64,000 bases of DNA from an uncultured Clostridia bacterium (GTDB taxonomy: Bacteria > Bacillota > Clostridia > Christensenellales > Borkfalkiaceae). A program made the translations under genes and the position numbers. The notes under the pieces were generated by a model that was not told where the DNA came from, did not search any database, and saw nothing but the letters and a program-made list of their open reading frames with translations. The stretch is from NCBI GenBank assembly GCA_944367045.1, contig CALVWI010000008.1, positions 21,482-85,481 of the forward strand. The letters run 5' to 3'. Shown here one piece after another: positions 35,278 to 43,410 of this stretch (position 1 is the first letter of the stretch; each line of letters starts with the position of its first letter).

Positions 35278-36480
35278 ATGCACTCTCTCAGAGAACTCTA
35301 TAAGATCGGGCGCGGTCCTTCGAGCTCCCACACGATGGGTCCCGAGCGCGCCGCCCGCGATTTTCAGGGCCGCTGTCCTTCGGCGGCCCGTTATCGTGCC
35401 GTGCTGTACGGCTCCCTTGCGCATACGGGCAAGGGGCATTTGACCGATGTCGCCATTCTCTCCGTCCTCGGCGAGGAGCGCACCGAAGTCGTCTTTGACA
35501 GGGAAAAAAAGGACCTCCCGCATCCCAATACGATGACCTTCTATGCCTATGACGGAGAGGGTAACGTGCTTGAAGAGCGCACCTATCTCTCGGTGGGCGG
35601 GGGCGTCATCCGCGCGCTCGGCGAGAAGGAAGGGGAGGGGAAGGACGTCTATCCCTTCAAGGACTTCTCCGAGATCAAGGCATATTGCGAGAAGGAGGGC
35701 ATCGGCCTCGACGAGCTTGCCTTCCGCTATGAGGACGCCGAATTCCGCGACTTTTTGCGCGAGGTGTGGGAGACCATGCGCTCGACCATCGAGGCGGGCC
35801 TGAGGGAATCGGGCGAACTTCCCGGGGGGCTTCACGTCGTGAGGAAGGCCAAGACGCTCTCGCAGCGTCAGCCCAATGAGAGCCCCGAGGAGCGCGAAAA
35901 GCGGGAGATCTGCAGCTACGCCTTTGCGACGTCCGAGGAGAACGCGAGCTGCGGGCTCGTCGTCACCGCGCCCACCTGCGGCGCAAGCGGCGTGCTGCCC
36001 GCCGTCCTGTACCACCTCTCCAAGAAGTATCACCTCGCGGAGAACGCCGTTTTAGCCGCCCTTGCCGCGGCGGGGATCGTGGGCAACGTCGTCAAGACGA
36101 ATGCCTCGGTGAGCGGTGCGGAGGCGGGCTGTCAGGCGGAGATCGGCACCGCCACCTGCATGGCCGCAGCGGCCGTCTGCCGCCTCTATGGCTACTCCCT
36201 CGAGGAGACCGAGTACGCCGCCGAGATCGCGCTCGAACACCAGTTGGGCCTCACCTGTGATCCCGTGGGCGGGCTCGTGCAGATCCCCTGCATCGAAAGG
36301 AATGCCGTTGCCGCCATGCGCGCCCTCGATTCTGCCGAGCTTGCACACGTCCTTCACGGCACGAGGAAGATCTCCTTCGACACCATCGTAAAGACGATGT
36401 ACGAGACGGGCAAGGACCTTTCCGAGCGCTACCGCGAGACGAGCGAGGGCGGCCTTGCCGTCACTTACCGTGGCTGCTGA
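35278..36480 (+). CDS. sdaA: L-serine dehydratase (L-serine ammonia-lyase), single chain
   Basis: A 400-residue Fe-S L-serine dehydratase converting serine to pyruvate and ammonia. The beta domain begins with IGRGPSSSHTMGPERAA; the alpha domain contains TAPTCGASGVLPAVLYH, GAEAGCQAEIGTATCMAAAAVC and LTCDPVGGLVQIPCIERNA, which hold the cysteines that ligate the 4Fe-4S cluster. Fused beta-alpha arrangement and length are normal for the single-chain type. The ATG is 9 bases after the purH-like stop. Confidence 0.93.
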   Translation: MHSLRELYKIGRGPSSSHTMGPERAARDFQGRCPSAARYRAVLYGSLAHTGKGHLTDVAILSVLGEERTEVVFDREKKDLPHPNTMTFYAYDGEGNVLEERTYLSVGGGVIRALGEKEGEGKDVYPFKDFSEIKAYCEKEGIGLDELAFRYEDAEFRDFLREVWETMRSTIEAGLRESGELPGGLHVVRKAKTLSQRQPNESPEEREKREICSYAFATSEENASCGLVVTAPTCGASGVLPAVLYHLSKKYHLAENAVLAALAAAGIVGNVVKTNASVSGAEAGCQAEIGTATCMAAAAVCRLYGYSLEETEYAAEIALEHQLGLTCDPVGGLVQIPCIERNAVAAMRALDSAELAHVLHGTRKISFDTIVKTMYETGKDLSERYRETSEGGLAVTYRGC

Positions 36481-36535
36481 GGCCGATTCGCCGCCAAACG
36501 CTGCAGTATTTTCCAAACTTTTCCAATTTCAAAGC

Positions 36536-36572
36536 AAAAAAGAGCGCTCTCTGTATGGAGGGCGCGTTTTTT
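36536..36572. terminator. Bidirectional terminator
   Basis: Stem GCGCTCTC/GGAGGGCGC flanked by A6 and T6 lies between the convergent serine dehydratase and TSCPD genes. Confidence 0.8.
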
Positions 36573-36593
36573 CACATATGAAATTGTTCGGAC

Positions 36594-36839
36594 TCAACCC
36601 GCGACCTGTTCTTCGAGGGCCTTTGCGAGCTGATCGGGGCAGGACGTGTTGTTTCTGCAGCGGATGCCCTTGAGAAGGGGAATGATGTCCTCTGCCTTCT
36701 GGCCTTCGCAAAGTTTGGAAATTCCCTGCAGGTTGCCGCTGCAACCGCCGATGAATTTCAGATTGTGGATCCTGTGTTCGTCATCCAGTTCAAATACGAT
36801 CTGTTTGGAACACGTTCCCTTGGTCGAGTATGTGATCAT
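36594..36839 (-). CDS. TSCPD-domain protein (TIGR03905 type)
   Basis: An 81-residue protein with four conserved cysteines: KGTCSKQIVFELDD, FIGGCSGNLQGISKL, LCEGQKAEDII and RCRNNTSCPDQLAKAL, matching the small stand-alone TSCPD family. The domain is related to the C-terminal metal-binding part of some ribonucleotide reductases; the stand-alone role is unknown. TAAGGAGG precedes the ATG. It lies 10 bases downstream of the DUF4364 gene on the same strand. Confidence 0.88.
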   Translation of the reverse strand: MITYSTKGTCSKQIVFELDDEHRIHNLKFIGGCSGNLQGISKLCEGQKAEDIIPLLKGIRCRNNTSCPDQLAKALEEQVAG

Positions 36840-36849
36840 GATAGCCTCC

Positions 36850-37374
36850 TTAATCTACAAGCGTCTCGCTCACGACGGAATATAGCTCGGCCGCCTTGTC
36901 CTCCCACTGTTTGTAGATGTAGTTCGCCGTCTTCTTGTCGGGCACGACGAACTTCAGCTCCAAAATGGGCTGGACGTTTCCGAGGATCTTCAAAAATACG
37001 GTATAGGAGCCGTCCTTGTTCTGGTAGTAGTCGGACTTGCATTCCTGCCGCTTGCGGTATTTGACGCTGTTGGTCTTGATGAAACGAGAGATCTCTTCCC
37101 GCCTGCTCTTGGGGATGTTGATATAGAAGTTGGCGAGCGTCTCTCTCCCTTCCGGGGTGATGGTATAGAGGGGGTCGTCGGACGTGGGGATCTCGCAGAT
37201 GAACCCGTCCTGCAGCATCTTCTGGATGAGCACCATGCAATCCATGTAGTTGAGCCAGTCGTTGGACGAAGTGCACATATCGACGATCGTGCGTTCGGAA
37301 AGGGGACACTCCATCTTATCGAACACAAAGAGAAGTATTAACTTGTTGACAGATGTTTCGCCTCTAACCAGCAT
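36850..37374 (-). CDS. DUF4364 family protein
   Basis: A 174-residue DUF4364 protein, with N-terminal winged-helix-like residues 1-75 (NKLILLFVFDKMECPLSERT, YTITPEGRETLANFY) and a C-terminal mixed domain. The winged-helix pattern suggests a PadR- or MarR-like regulator, but DNA binding is not shown for the family. AGAGGCGG lies upstream of the ATG. It is followed by the TSCPD gene in a two-gene unit. Confidence 0.85.
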   Translation of the reverse strand: MLVRGETSVNKLILLFVFDKMECPLSERTIVDMCTSSNDWLNYMDCMVLIQKMLQDGFICEIPTSDDPLYTITPEGRETLANFYINIPKSRREEISRFIKTNSVKYRKRQECKSDYYQNKDGSYTVFLKILGNVQPILELKFVVPDKKTANYIYKQWEDKAAELYSVVSETLVD

Positions 37375-37451
37375 AAAATGGCCGCCTCTTTTGTGGAATA
37401 TTTGAAAAACGGGGGCGCTTTTCGTGCGCCCTGACCGCCTCGTGAACAGAA

Positions 37452-37489
37452 CACAAATCGCCGCTTAAAATCTTTAAGCGGCTATTTGT
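37452..37489 (-). terminator. Terminator after the HPr-like gene
   Basis: Long stem GCCGCTTAAA/TTTAAGCGGC extended by ACAAAT/ATTTGT, 17 bases after the stop on the minus strand; T-tract only moderate. Confidence 0.75.
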
Positions 37490-37505
37490 GTTGTTTTGCT
37501 TGATG

Positions 37506-37733
37506 TTACGCTGCGAAAGGCGCGAGCTTTGCAAGAAGGTCTGCGCAATCGTCGCTGTAGATCTCGACGGTGAGAGGCTTGCTCAGGTCAAGGCTGAAGA
37601 TACCGAGGATGGACTTTGCATCGACGACATACTTGCCGCTCTTGAGCAGGATCTCATAGTCGCACTCCTGCGTGATGGCAACGAACTCCTTGACGCGCTG
37701 CGCCTGTTCCAACGAAATTTTGATAGACTTCAT
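37506..37733 (-). CDS. HPr-like protein lacking the active-site histidine
   Basis: A 75-residue protein with the HPr fold pattern. SGKYVVDAKSILGIFSL matches the HPr region around regulatory Ser46. The phosphorylatable His15 region (LHARPA) is replaced by EQAQRVKEF and the whole protein has no histidine. It therefore cannot carry phosphate between PTS enzyme I and EIIA, but could be phosphorylated by HPr kinase on serine, like Bacillus Crh. GGAGGGAAAA lies before the ATG. It has its own promoter and terminator. Confidence 0.85.
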   Translation of the reverse strand: MKSIKISLEQAQRVKEFVAITQECDYEILLKSGKYVVDAKSILGIFSLDLSKPLTVEIYSDDCADLLAKLAPFAA

Positions 37734-37765
37734 AGAATTTTCCCTCCACGAGTTATTTTTCCTGT

Positions 37766-37794
37766 ATTATAGCGAAAATCGGTGATAAAATCAA
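37766..37794 (-). promoter_or_regulatory. Promoter of the HPr-like gene
   Basis: On the minus strand TTGATT and TATAAT with a 17-base spacer, 33 bases before the start. Confidence 0.8.
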
Positions 37795-37813
37795 GATGTT
37801 TTTGAAAATTTTC

Positions 37814-37842
37814 TTGGCCAAATTTTCTTTTTGTGCTATAAT
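37814..37842 (+). promoter_or_regulatory. Promoter of the hypothetical gene at 37896
   Basis: TTGGCC, 17-base spacer, TATAAT with an extended TGC. Divergent from the HPr-like promoter 20 bases away. Confidence 0.75.
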
Positions 37843-37895
37843 ACCTCTAAACAGGTAAAATGCTGGTCATTTTGCATTAAACATCGGGAGGAACC

Positions 37896-38603
37896 ATGCA
37901 AGACAAGTACGCACAGATGCAGCGCTTTTTCACCGCCTGCGACGAGCTCATCTCCGGCAAGTATATCTTGGCCGATACAAAAATAAGCGACGTGCTCAAG
38001 GCCATCGCCGCGAGCGAGGAACTCACCGGTCTCTTTACCGCCGTCACCGAGCGGTTCGACTATCCCGCCGCCAAGCAGGCGTACCTTCGCTATCCCGCGG
38101 AACCGGGCGGAACGAGAGGGGCTGCCTACCTTCCCGCAGAGCGGGGGGACATCATCGCCTTCGTGTTCTGCCTGCTCGTCGACTTCGATTCAGGCAACAT
38201 GCGCCTCAACGACTTTCTTCGCAAGTTCTTCAACGAGGACGGCAGCTATACGGCGAGCTACACGCTCTTCGTCGAGCGTATGATCCGTCCCTTCCGCGAC
38301 ATCGTGCGCGACTGCTTCCCCGAACTCGCCCGCCCCGGCTCCGTCTCTCGTGACAGGGAGGAGGCGCTCGACAAGATCGGCGAGATCATCAACTTGGAGC
38401 GCGGCAGGATGCTCAAGGCCAACCTCGACAAGGTGGATGCCGATGCGTGCGAGCTCATCCTCTCCGAACTCTACGCCGCGGCGGGGAGAAGGGACACCGC
38501 CGAACTCAAGGCGCTCCTGTGCGGATACTCCTATTTCCTCAACACGGTGGGGTATCTCAACGAGGAGAGCAGGACGCTCTTCGAACTCAGCGCAAAGCTT
38601 TGA
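37896..38603 (+). CDS. Hypothetical protein, soluble and helical
   Basis: A 235-residue protein I do not recognise. It is predicted soluble and mainly helical, with no signal peptide, membrane segment or metal motif. Features are an N-terminal helical region (MQRFFTACDELISGKYILADTKISDVLKA), a central hydrophobic FVFCLLVDFDSGNM and a C-terminal ELSELYAAAGRRDTAELK-like helix pair. GGGAGGAAC precedes the ATG. It has a good promoter and is followed 10 bases later by the Nudix gene, so the two are cotranscribed. Confidence 0.8.
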   Translation: MQDKYAQMQRFFTACDELISGKYILADTKISDVLKAIAASEELTGLFTAVTERFDYPAAKQAYLRYPAEPGGTRGAAYLPAERGDIIAFVFCLLVDFDSGNMRLNDFLRKFFNEDGSYTASYTLFVERMIRPFRDIVRDCFPELARPGSVSRDREEALDKIGEIINLERGRMLKANLDKVDADACELILSELYAAAGRRDTAELKALLCGYSYFLNTVGYLNEESRTLFELSAKL

Positions 38604-38612
38604 GGTGAAAGG

Positions 38613-39143
38613 ATGGACTTAGAAGAAAAGACCGTCAAAGTCAACTACATCTACAAGGGCAAGATCGTCAATCTCCGGTGCGACGAGGCCGTGCTTCCCG
38701 ACGGCAGGCCGTGCAAGCGCGAGATGATCGAGCATCCGGGCGGTGCCGCCGTCTTCTGCGTGCATGAGGGGAAGGTCGCCCTCGTCCGCCAGTTTCGCTA
38801 TGCCTACGGCGAGGCGCTGCTGGAGATCCCTGCGGGAAAGCTCGAGAAGGGGGAGGACCCCATGCTCGCAGCAAAGCGCGAACTCGAGGAGGAGACGGGG
38901 CTGGAGGCCGAGAGCCTGAAACACCTCTTCACGCTCTATCCGACGCCCGGCTACACCAACGAGAAGATCTACATCTACGAGGCCGTCAACGTCAAAAAGG
39001 GGCGCCAGCACCTCGACGAAGGGGAGTTTTTGAACGTCGTCTACCTTCCCGTTGAGGAGGCCGCAAGGATGGTCGAAGAGGGGGAGCTGTGCGATGCGAA
39101 GACCATCGTCGCTCTGCAGCACTATCTCCTCCAACAGAAATAA
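38613..39143 (+). CDS. nudF: Nudix hydrolase, ADP-ribose pyrophosphatase type
   Basis: A 176-residue Nudix hydrolase. The box from GKLEKGEDPML to RELEEETG fits G-x5-E-x7-R-E-U-x2-E-E-x-G-U. Upstream CKREMIEHPGGAAVFCVHEG and downstream LYPTPGYTNEKIYIYEA are typical of the ADP-ribose pyrophosphatase group, which recycles free ADP-ribose into AMP and ribose-5-phosphate. Gene starts after AGGTGAAAGG and ends at a strong terminator. Confidence 0.92.
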   Translation: MDLEEKTVKVNYIYKGKIVNLRCDEAVLPDGRPCKREMIEHPGGAAVFCVHEGKVALVRQFRYAYGEALLEIPAGKLEKGEDPMLAAKRELEEETGLEAESLKHLFTLYPTPGYTNEKIYIYEAVNVKKGRQHLDEGEFLNVVYLPVEEAARMVEEGELCDAKTIVALQHYLLQQK

Positions 39144-39148
39144 GAGAG

Positions 39149-39176
39149 AAACGCCGAGGCTTTCGGCGTTTTTTTG
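39149..39176 (+). terminator. Terminator after nudF
   Basis: AAACGCCGA pairs with TCGGCGTTT followed by further T. Confidence 0.9.
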
Positions 39177-39177
39177 T

Positions 39178-39212
39178 GCAAAAAAAGAGACCTCGGGCGA
39201 GGCCTCTTTTCA
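39178..39212 (-). terminator. Terminator for the minus-strand small membrane protein
   Basis: AAAAGAG and CCTCG pair with CGAGG and CTCTTTT; on the minus strand the stem ends in a T-run. Confidence 0.7.
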
Positions 39213-39231
39213 GGGAACGGAGGGCGGGACG

Positions 39232-39429
39232 TCAGTTGTTGCAGCCGCCGAATGAATTGAAAAAGGATGCGAGCGTACCGTTCTTGCTCAGCACATAGAG
39301 GGCGGCGATGAGCATCGGCCAGCCCGCGCCCGTGAAGGCACTCGAGGAGAACACTTGGGAATTTGTTCCCAAGAGAAACAGGATGACTAAGATCCAGAGA
39401 TAGCTGTTTGAGGTCGTACAGCAGTTCAT
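39232..39429 (-). CDS. Small single-span membrane protein with terminal cysteines
   Basis: A 65-residue protein starting MNCCTTSNSYLWILVILFLL and ending SFGGCNN. One or two hydrophobic segments (9-24, 33-46) are bracketed by cysteines at both ends. It has a strong ribosome-binding site (AAGGAGGA) and its own terminator, so it is probably real. I do not recognise the family; small hydrophobic proteins like this are often sporulation or envelope stress products in Firmicutes, but nothing here shows that. Confidence 0.65.
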   Translation of the reverse strand: MNCCTTSNSYLWILVILFLLGTNSQVFSSSAFTGAGWPMLIAALYVLSKNGTLASFFNSFGGCNN

Positions 39430-39537
39430 AGCTTTTCCTCCTTGACCGCGGACACGGAGTATGTAAAATTGTTCCGTTCCGCTTCTCTAAATTGTATGTA
39501 TATCGGGCGAAAAAGTGTTCCCGAGCCCGTCATTTAC

Positions 39538-39566
39538 TTGCAAACAGGGCGCGTTTTTGGTATAAT
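39538..39566 (+). promoter_or_regulatory. Promoter of ECF-coaX unit
   Basis: TTGCAA and TATAAT with a 17-base spacer and extended TGG. Confidence 0.8.
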
Positions 39567-39681
39567 ATCAGGGATAGCCGCGGAAAAACACGTCTAAAAT
39601 ACGGTTTTATCCGACAAGCGGCAAAGAACATTTTTTTTCTACGGATATTCCGCTTAAGGAAATCCGATGGAGGTCAATTTC
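39567..39681 (+). promoter_or_regulatory. Possible regulatory leader before ECF gene
   Basis: A leader of about 110 bases holds GCCGC (near 39577) complementary to GCGGC (near 39619), followed by an eight-T run at about 39632. This could be an attenuator or riboswitch expression platform. No known riboswitch class was recognised. Confidence 0.35.
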
Positions 39682-40392
39682 ATGAAACGTAAACCCTTTT
39701 TCTCGGCAAGAAACATTGCTTATCTTGCCATCCTCACGGCACTCGTCATTGTGTTGCAGCTGTTTGCCTCGGTAATCCCCGTAGGGCAAACTGGAGTAAC
39801 TCTTAACTTTTCTCTCATTCCGATCGTGTTGGGTGCCATTTTACTGGGTCCGATGGCGGGAGCTTTCCTTGGGTTCCTATGCGGAATAATCATCTTTTTC
39901 CAAGTCGTCTTTATTCCCAATGCGTTTTATACTATAATTTGGGCAACGAGCCCTGTTGTCACCTTTTTTACCTGTATTGTTAAAACAACGGTCGCGGGAC
40001 TTGCGGCAGGGTTTCTCTATCGCCTTATCGCAAAGAAAAGTCGTTTAGGTGCAACGTTTGCGGCTTCTGCAGTCGTTCCGATCATCAATACTGCTCTCTT
40101 TATATTGGGCTGCCTGTGCATGACGGACGCAATTTTTGAATTTCAGAACAAATATCCAAGCGCATCGGACAGCTCAAACATCTTAATTTATATATGCGTT
40201 GTACTTGTTACATTTAACTTTTTTATTGAACTGGCGATCAACCTTGTGTTCGCGCCCGCGATCTGCCGCATCGAGCACGTCGTCAACAGCAAACTCACCC
40301 GCTACCGCGCAGACCGCGAGGGAAGCAAGGCCATCGAGGCAAAACACGAAGTCAGAGAGGAAGAGATCCATACGCCAACGGAGGAACCATGA
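39682..40392 (+). CDS. ECF transporter S component (probably pantothenate)
   Basis: A 236-residue membrane protein with six hydrophobic segments and the S-component pattern IAYLAILTALVIVLQLF, LIPIVLGAILLGPMAGAFLGFLCG-like region and a hydrophilic C-terminal tail. S components bind vitamins and pair with shared EcfA/EcfT subunits, which are not in the window. Overlap by 4 bases with coaX makes pantothenate the likely substrate; this is inference. ATG 39682 follows GGAGGT; an ATG at 39667 lies before that site. The membrane part is visibly AT-richer than the flanking genes and than its own tail. Confidence 0.85.
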   Translation: MKRKPFFSARNIAYLAILTALVIVLQLFASVIPVGQTGVTLNFSLIPIVLGAILLGPMAGAFLGFLCGIIIFFQVVFIPNAFYTIIWATSPVVTFFTCIVKTTVAGLAAGFLYRLIAKKSRLGATFAASAVVPIINTALFILGCLCMTDAIFEFQNKYPSASDSSNILIYICVVLVTFNFFIELAINLVFAPAICRIEHVVNSKLTRYRADREGSKAIEAKHEVREEEIHTPTEEP

Positions 40393-41171
40393 TCATCTGC
40401 ATCGACGTCGGCAATACCAATATCAAATACGCCGTCTTTGACGGGGATACGCTCAAATTCTCCTTCCGCGTCGCGACGGACTTGAAGCGCACGTCGGACG
40501 AGTACGGCTCCCAGCTCATCGGGATGCTCGACTTCAACGGCGTCAAGGCGGACGCCTTCACGGGGGGCATCATCTCCTCCGTCGTCCCGTCTCTCGACTA
40601 CACCATCGAGCATATGCTCAAGATGTACTTAAAGATCGACCCGCTGCAGCTTGCACCCGGGCTCAAATCCGGCCTTAAAATGCACGTCGACAACGCGCGC
40701 GAAGTGGGTGCGGACCGCATCGTCAACAACGTCGGCGCGCTCCACAAGTACGGCAGGGGCAAGCCGATGATCATCGTCGACTTCGGCACTGCGACCACAT
40801 TCAACATCTTAAGTGCGGAAGGGGAGTTCATCGGCGGCGTCATCGCACCCGGTATCCGCGGGAGTCTGGACAGCCTCGTGAGCGGCACCGCGAAACTTCC
40901 CCGCGTGGAGATCGAGGCCCCGAAGAGCATCATCGCCACCAATACGACCACCAATATGCAGGCCGGCATCGTCTTCGGCTTTGCGGGGCTCGTGGAATAT
41001 ATCATCAAAAGAATCAAGAAAGAACTCAAGGCGGACGACGTGTTCACCATCGCGACGGGCGGATTTTCCGAGACCATCGCCAAGGAGACGAGGTGCATCG
41101 ACGTCATCGACAAGATGCTCACGCTGGACGGCCTGAAGTACTTATATGATCTGAACTGTTCGGAGGAATGA
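40389..41171 (+). CDS. coaX: Type III pantothenate kinase
   Basis: A 260-residue type III pantothenate kinase, which phosphorylates pantothenate in the first step of coenzyme A synthesis. The ASKHA phosphate-binding motif IDVGNTNIKYAVF is at the N terminus; GADRIVNN and IVDFGTATTFN carry catalytic and metal-binding residues, and GGVIAPGI completes the site. GGAGGAACC precedes the ATG, which overlaps the ECF S-component stop, linking uptake and phosphorylation. Confidence 0.95.
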   Translation: MIICIDVGNTNIKYAVFDGDTLKFSFRVATDLKRTSDEYGSQLIGMLDFNGVKADAFTGGIISSVVPSLDYTIEHMLKMYLKIDPLQLAPGLKSGLKMHVDNAREVGADRIVNNVGALHKYGRGKPMIIVDFGTATTFNILSAEGEFIGGVIAPGIRGSLDSLVSGTAKLPRVEIEAPKSIIATNTTTNMQAGIVFGFAGLVEYIIKRIKKELKADDVFTIATGGFSETIAKETRCIDVIDKMLTLDGLKYLYDLNCSEE

Positions 41172-41172
41172 T

Positions 41173-42453
41173 ATGAAGAAAGTCGGAATCGCCATTCTCG
41201 GGCTGGGGGTCGTCGGCGGCGGCACCTATGAGATCTTGCGGGATCACCGTGAATTTTACAAGAAGACGCAGGACGTCGATCTCGAAGTCGTCAGCGTGCT
41301 TGAACTGCGCCGTGACCGCATCGAAGCGCTCGGCATCCCCGAAGAGAACGTCGCTTCCAACATTGCGGAGGTCGTCTCCAACCCCGACGTCAACATCGTT
41401 GTCGAAGTGATGGGCGGTGTCGGCAAGGCGCGTGAGTTCGTCCTCGACGCGCTCAACGCGGGCAAGACCGTCGTTACCTCCAATAAGGAGCTCGTCTGCA
41501 AGTACTCGCACGAGCTCGAGCGCGCCGCAAAGCGCCACAACGCGGGCCTCTATTTCGAGGCGAGCTGCGTGGGCGGCGTTCCCATCATCCGCACCCTTTT
41601 GGACGGCGTGCAGGCCAACCACATCTCGTCCATGATGGGCATCATCAACGGCACGACCAACTACATCCTCACCAAGATGACCAACGACGGGGCGAGTTAT
41701 TTGGACGTTCTCAAAGAGGCACAATCTCTCGGCTATGCGGAGGCAGACCCCACGGCCGACGTCGAGGGCTTCGATGCGGCGTATAAGCTGTCTATTCTCT
41801 CCTCGCTCGCCTTCCACACCAAGGTTCCCTTCTCCAAGATCTTCCGCGAGGGCATCACGACCGTCACGCAGGACGACATCGCCTACGGGAAGGAGCTCGG
41901 GTATTGTCTGAAACTGCTCGCCATCGGCAAGCAGACGGAAGAGGGCATCGAGGTGCGCGTGCACCCCGCGTTCATCAAGAAGGAGCACCCGCTCGCTTCC
42001 GTCAACGACAGCTTCAACGCCGTGTACCTCACGGGTGACGCCGTGGACGACGTCATGCTCTACGGCCGCGGTGCGGGCGCACTTCCCACGGGCAGCGCCA
42101 TCGTCAGCGACATCATCTATGCCGCCACCCATTCCGAGAACAAGTACTCCACCTTCAAGAACAACGCGACGGCAGAGAAGGACGTCAAGTTCGTCTCCAA
42201 CTTCAAGAGCGCTTACTACCTGCGTCTGACCGTCAACGATGAGGCGGGCATGCTCGCCAAGATCGCCGCTGTGTTCGGCAAGCAGGACATCTCCATTCAG
42301 GAGATGGTGCAGAAGGAGAATGCCCAGGATGGCAAGGCGACACTGGTGCTCGTCACCCATGCGACGCGTGAACTTTCGCTGCGTTCGGCCGTCTCCAAGA
42401 TCGCATCTTTGGGCATCGCCACCGTCGATTCCGTCCTGAGAGTGGTCTCTTAA
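41173..42453 (+). CDS. hom: Homoserine dehydrogenase
   Basis: A 426-residue enzyme of the aspartate pathway, reducing aspartate semialdehyde to homoserine with NAD(P)H for threonine and methionine synthesis. The Rossmann motif is LGLGVVGGGTYEIL; the catalytic domain has GIINGTTNYILTKM and AEADPTADVEGFDAAYKL with the catalytic lysine region after it. A C-terminal ACT domain (LRLTVNDEAGMLAKIAAVFG) points to amino-acid feedback, usually by threonine. It starts one base after the coaX stop. Confidence 0.95.
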   Translation: MKKVGIAILGLGVVGGGTYEILRDHREFYKKTQDVDLEVVSVLELRRDRIEALGIPEENVASNIAEVVSNPDVNIVVEVMGGVGKAREFVLDALNAGKTVVTSNKELVCKYSHELERAAKRHNAGLYFEASCVGGVPIIRTLLDGVQANHISSMMGIINGTTNYILTKMTNDGASYLDVLKEAQSLGYAEADPTADVEGFDAAYKLSILSSLAFHTKVPFSKIFREGITTVTQDDIAYGKELGYCLKLLAIGKQTEEGIEVRVHPAFIKKEHPLASVNDSFNAVYLTGDAVDDVMLYGRGAGALPTGSAIVSDIIYAATHSENKYSTFKNNATAEKDVKFVSNFKSAYYLRLTVNDEAGMLAKIAAVFGKQDISIQEMVQKENAQDGKATLVLVTHATRELSLRSAVSKIASLGIATVDSVLRVVS

Positions 42454-42470
42454 ATTCATGATAACAGCGG

Positions 42471-42488
42471 GGCCGCCTTCGGGCGGCC
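42471..42488 (+). terminator. Hairpin after hom
   Basis: GGCCGCC, TTC loop, GGGCGGCC; no good T-run, so it may be a weak terminator. Confidence 0.5.
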
Positions 42489-42507
42489 TTCGTCATTCGG
42501 AGGAACT

Positions 42508-43389
42508 ATGCGCGCCGTCGTCGTCATCAATGCCTACACCTCGCTTCAAAACGAACTTCATCAGCCGTATGCGGTTGCCGAGGCCCTCCGTGTCCGCGGC
42601 GTTGAGACGGACGTCCTTCGGAACGGCCTCTTTCCTGCCCGGCTCGAACGGGAGAGCGTCGCCTCGGAATGGGCGGAAATGTACGATTTCTGTGTCTATC
42701 TCGACAAGGACAAGTACCTGAGTAAGCTCCTTGAAAAGAAGGGGATGCGGCTTTTTAATTCGTCGGACGCCGTGGAGGTCTGCGACGACAAGCTCTTGAC
42801 GTCCATCGCGCTCACGGGCATCGTGCCCATGCCCAAGACGCTCCCCGCGCCGCTCTGTTATACCCCGTCTGCGCCCGTGAACGGGGAGATGCTCGACCGC
42901 GTCGAGACGCTCTTAAATTACCCCGTGGTGGTCAAGGAGTGCTTCGGGTCTCTCGGGAAGGGTGTGCACCTCGCGCGAGGCAGAGGGGAGCTTGAGGCCC
43001 TCGCAGAGCGTCTGAAGGGTATGCCGCATCTCTTTCAGGAATTTATTTCGGAGAGCGCCGGGCGGGACCTCCGCGTCATCTGCATCGGCGGCAAGGCCGT
43101 CTGTGCGATGGAGCGTCGCTCGGAGACCGACTTTCGTTCCAATGCCGAGCTGGGCGGAAAGGGGACGGCCGTTGCAATTTCCGACGAGGCAAGAAAGCTC
43201 TCCGAACGCGCGGCAAGGGCGTTGGGGCTCGATTATTGCGGCGTCGATCTCCTCTTCGGGAGGGAAGGGCTGCTCCTTTCCGAGGTCAATTCCAACGCCT
43301 TCTTCGGCACGATCGAACGCGTGACGGGCGTGGACGTTGCCTCTCACTATGCGGATTATTTGGTCGAAACGGTCTCCAAGAGGGCATAA
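42508..43389 (+). CDS. RimK-like ATP-grasp ligase
   Basis: A 293-residue ATP-grasp protein of the RimK/LysX group. Recognisable parts are the N-terminal pre-ATP-grasp domain, VVVKECFGSLGKGVHLARG (ATP-binding lysine and Gly-rich loop), FQEFISESAGRDLRVICIGG and the metal-binding EVNSNAFFGTIERVTGVDVA. Such enzymes ligate amino acids or other carboxylates to an acceptor; the substrates here are unknown. CGGAGG lies before the ATG. It stands alone between hom and rnhA. Confidence 0.88.
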   Translation: MRAVVVINAYTSLQNELHQPYAVAEALRVRGVETDVLRNGLFPARLERESVASEWAEMYDFCVYLDKDKYLSKLLEKKGMRLFNSSDAVEVCDDKLLTSIALTGIVPMPKTLPAPLCYTPSAPVNGEMLDRVETLLNYPVVVKECFGSLGKGVHLARGRGELEALAERLKGMPHLFQEFISESAGRDLRVICIGGKAVCAMERRSETDFRSNAELGGKGTAVAISDEARKLSERAARALGLDYCGVDLLFGREGLLLSEVNSNAFFGTIERVTGVDVASHYADYLVETVSKRA

Positions 43390-43410
43390 ATCGCTCAAAA
43401 ATTAATGAGA

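Noticed and set aside
39567-39681. THF or preQ1 riboswitch before the ECF gene
   Set aside because: Conserved core nucleotides of those classes were not found; only a generic stem and T-run are visible.
41119-42459. Minus-strand 446-codon frame covering hom
   Set aside because: Exactly mirrors the homoserine dehydrogenase gene, which has all family motifs on the plus strand.
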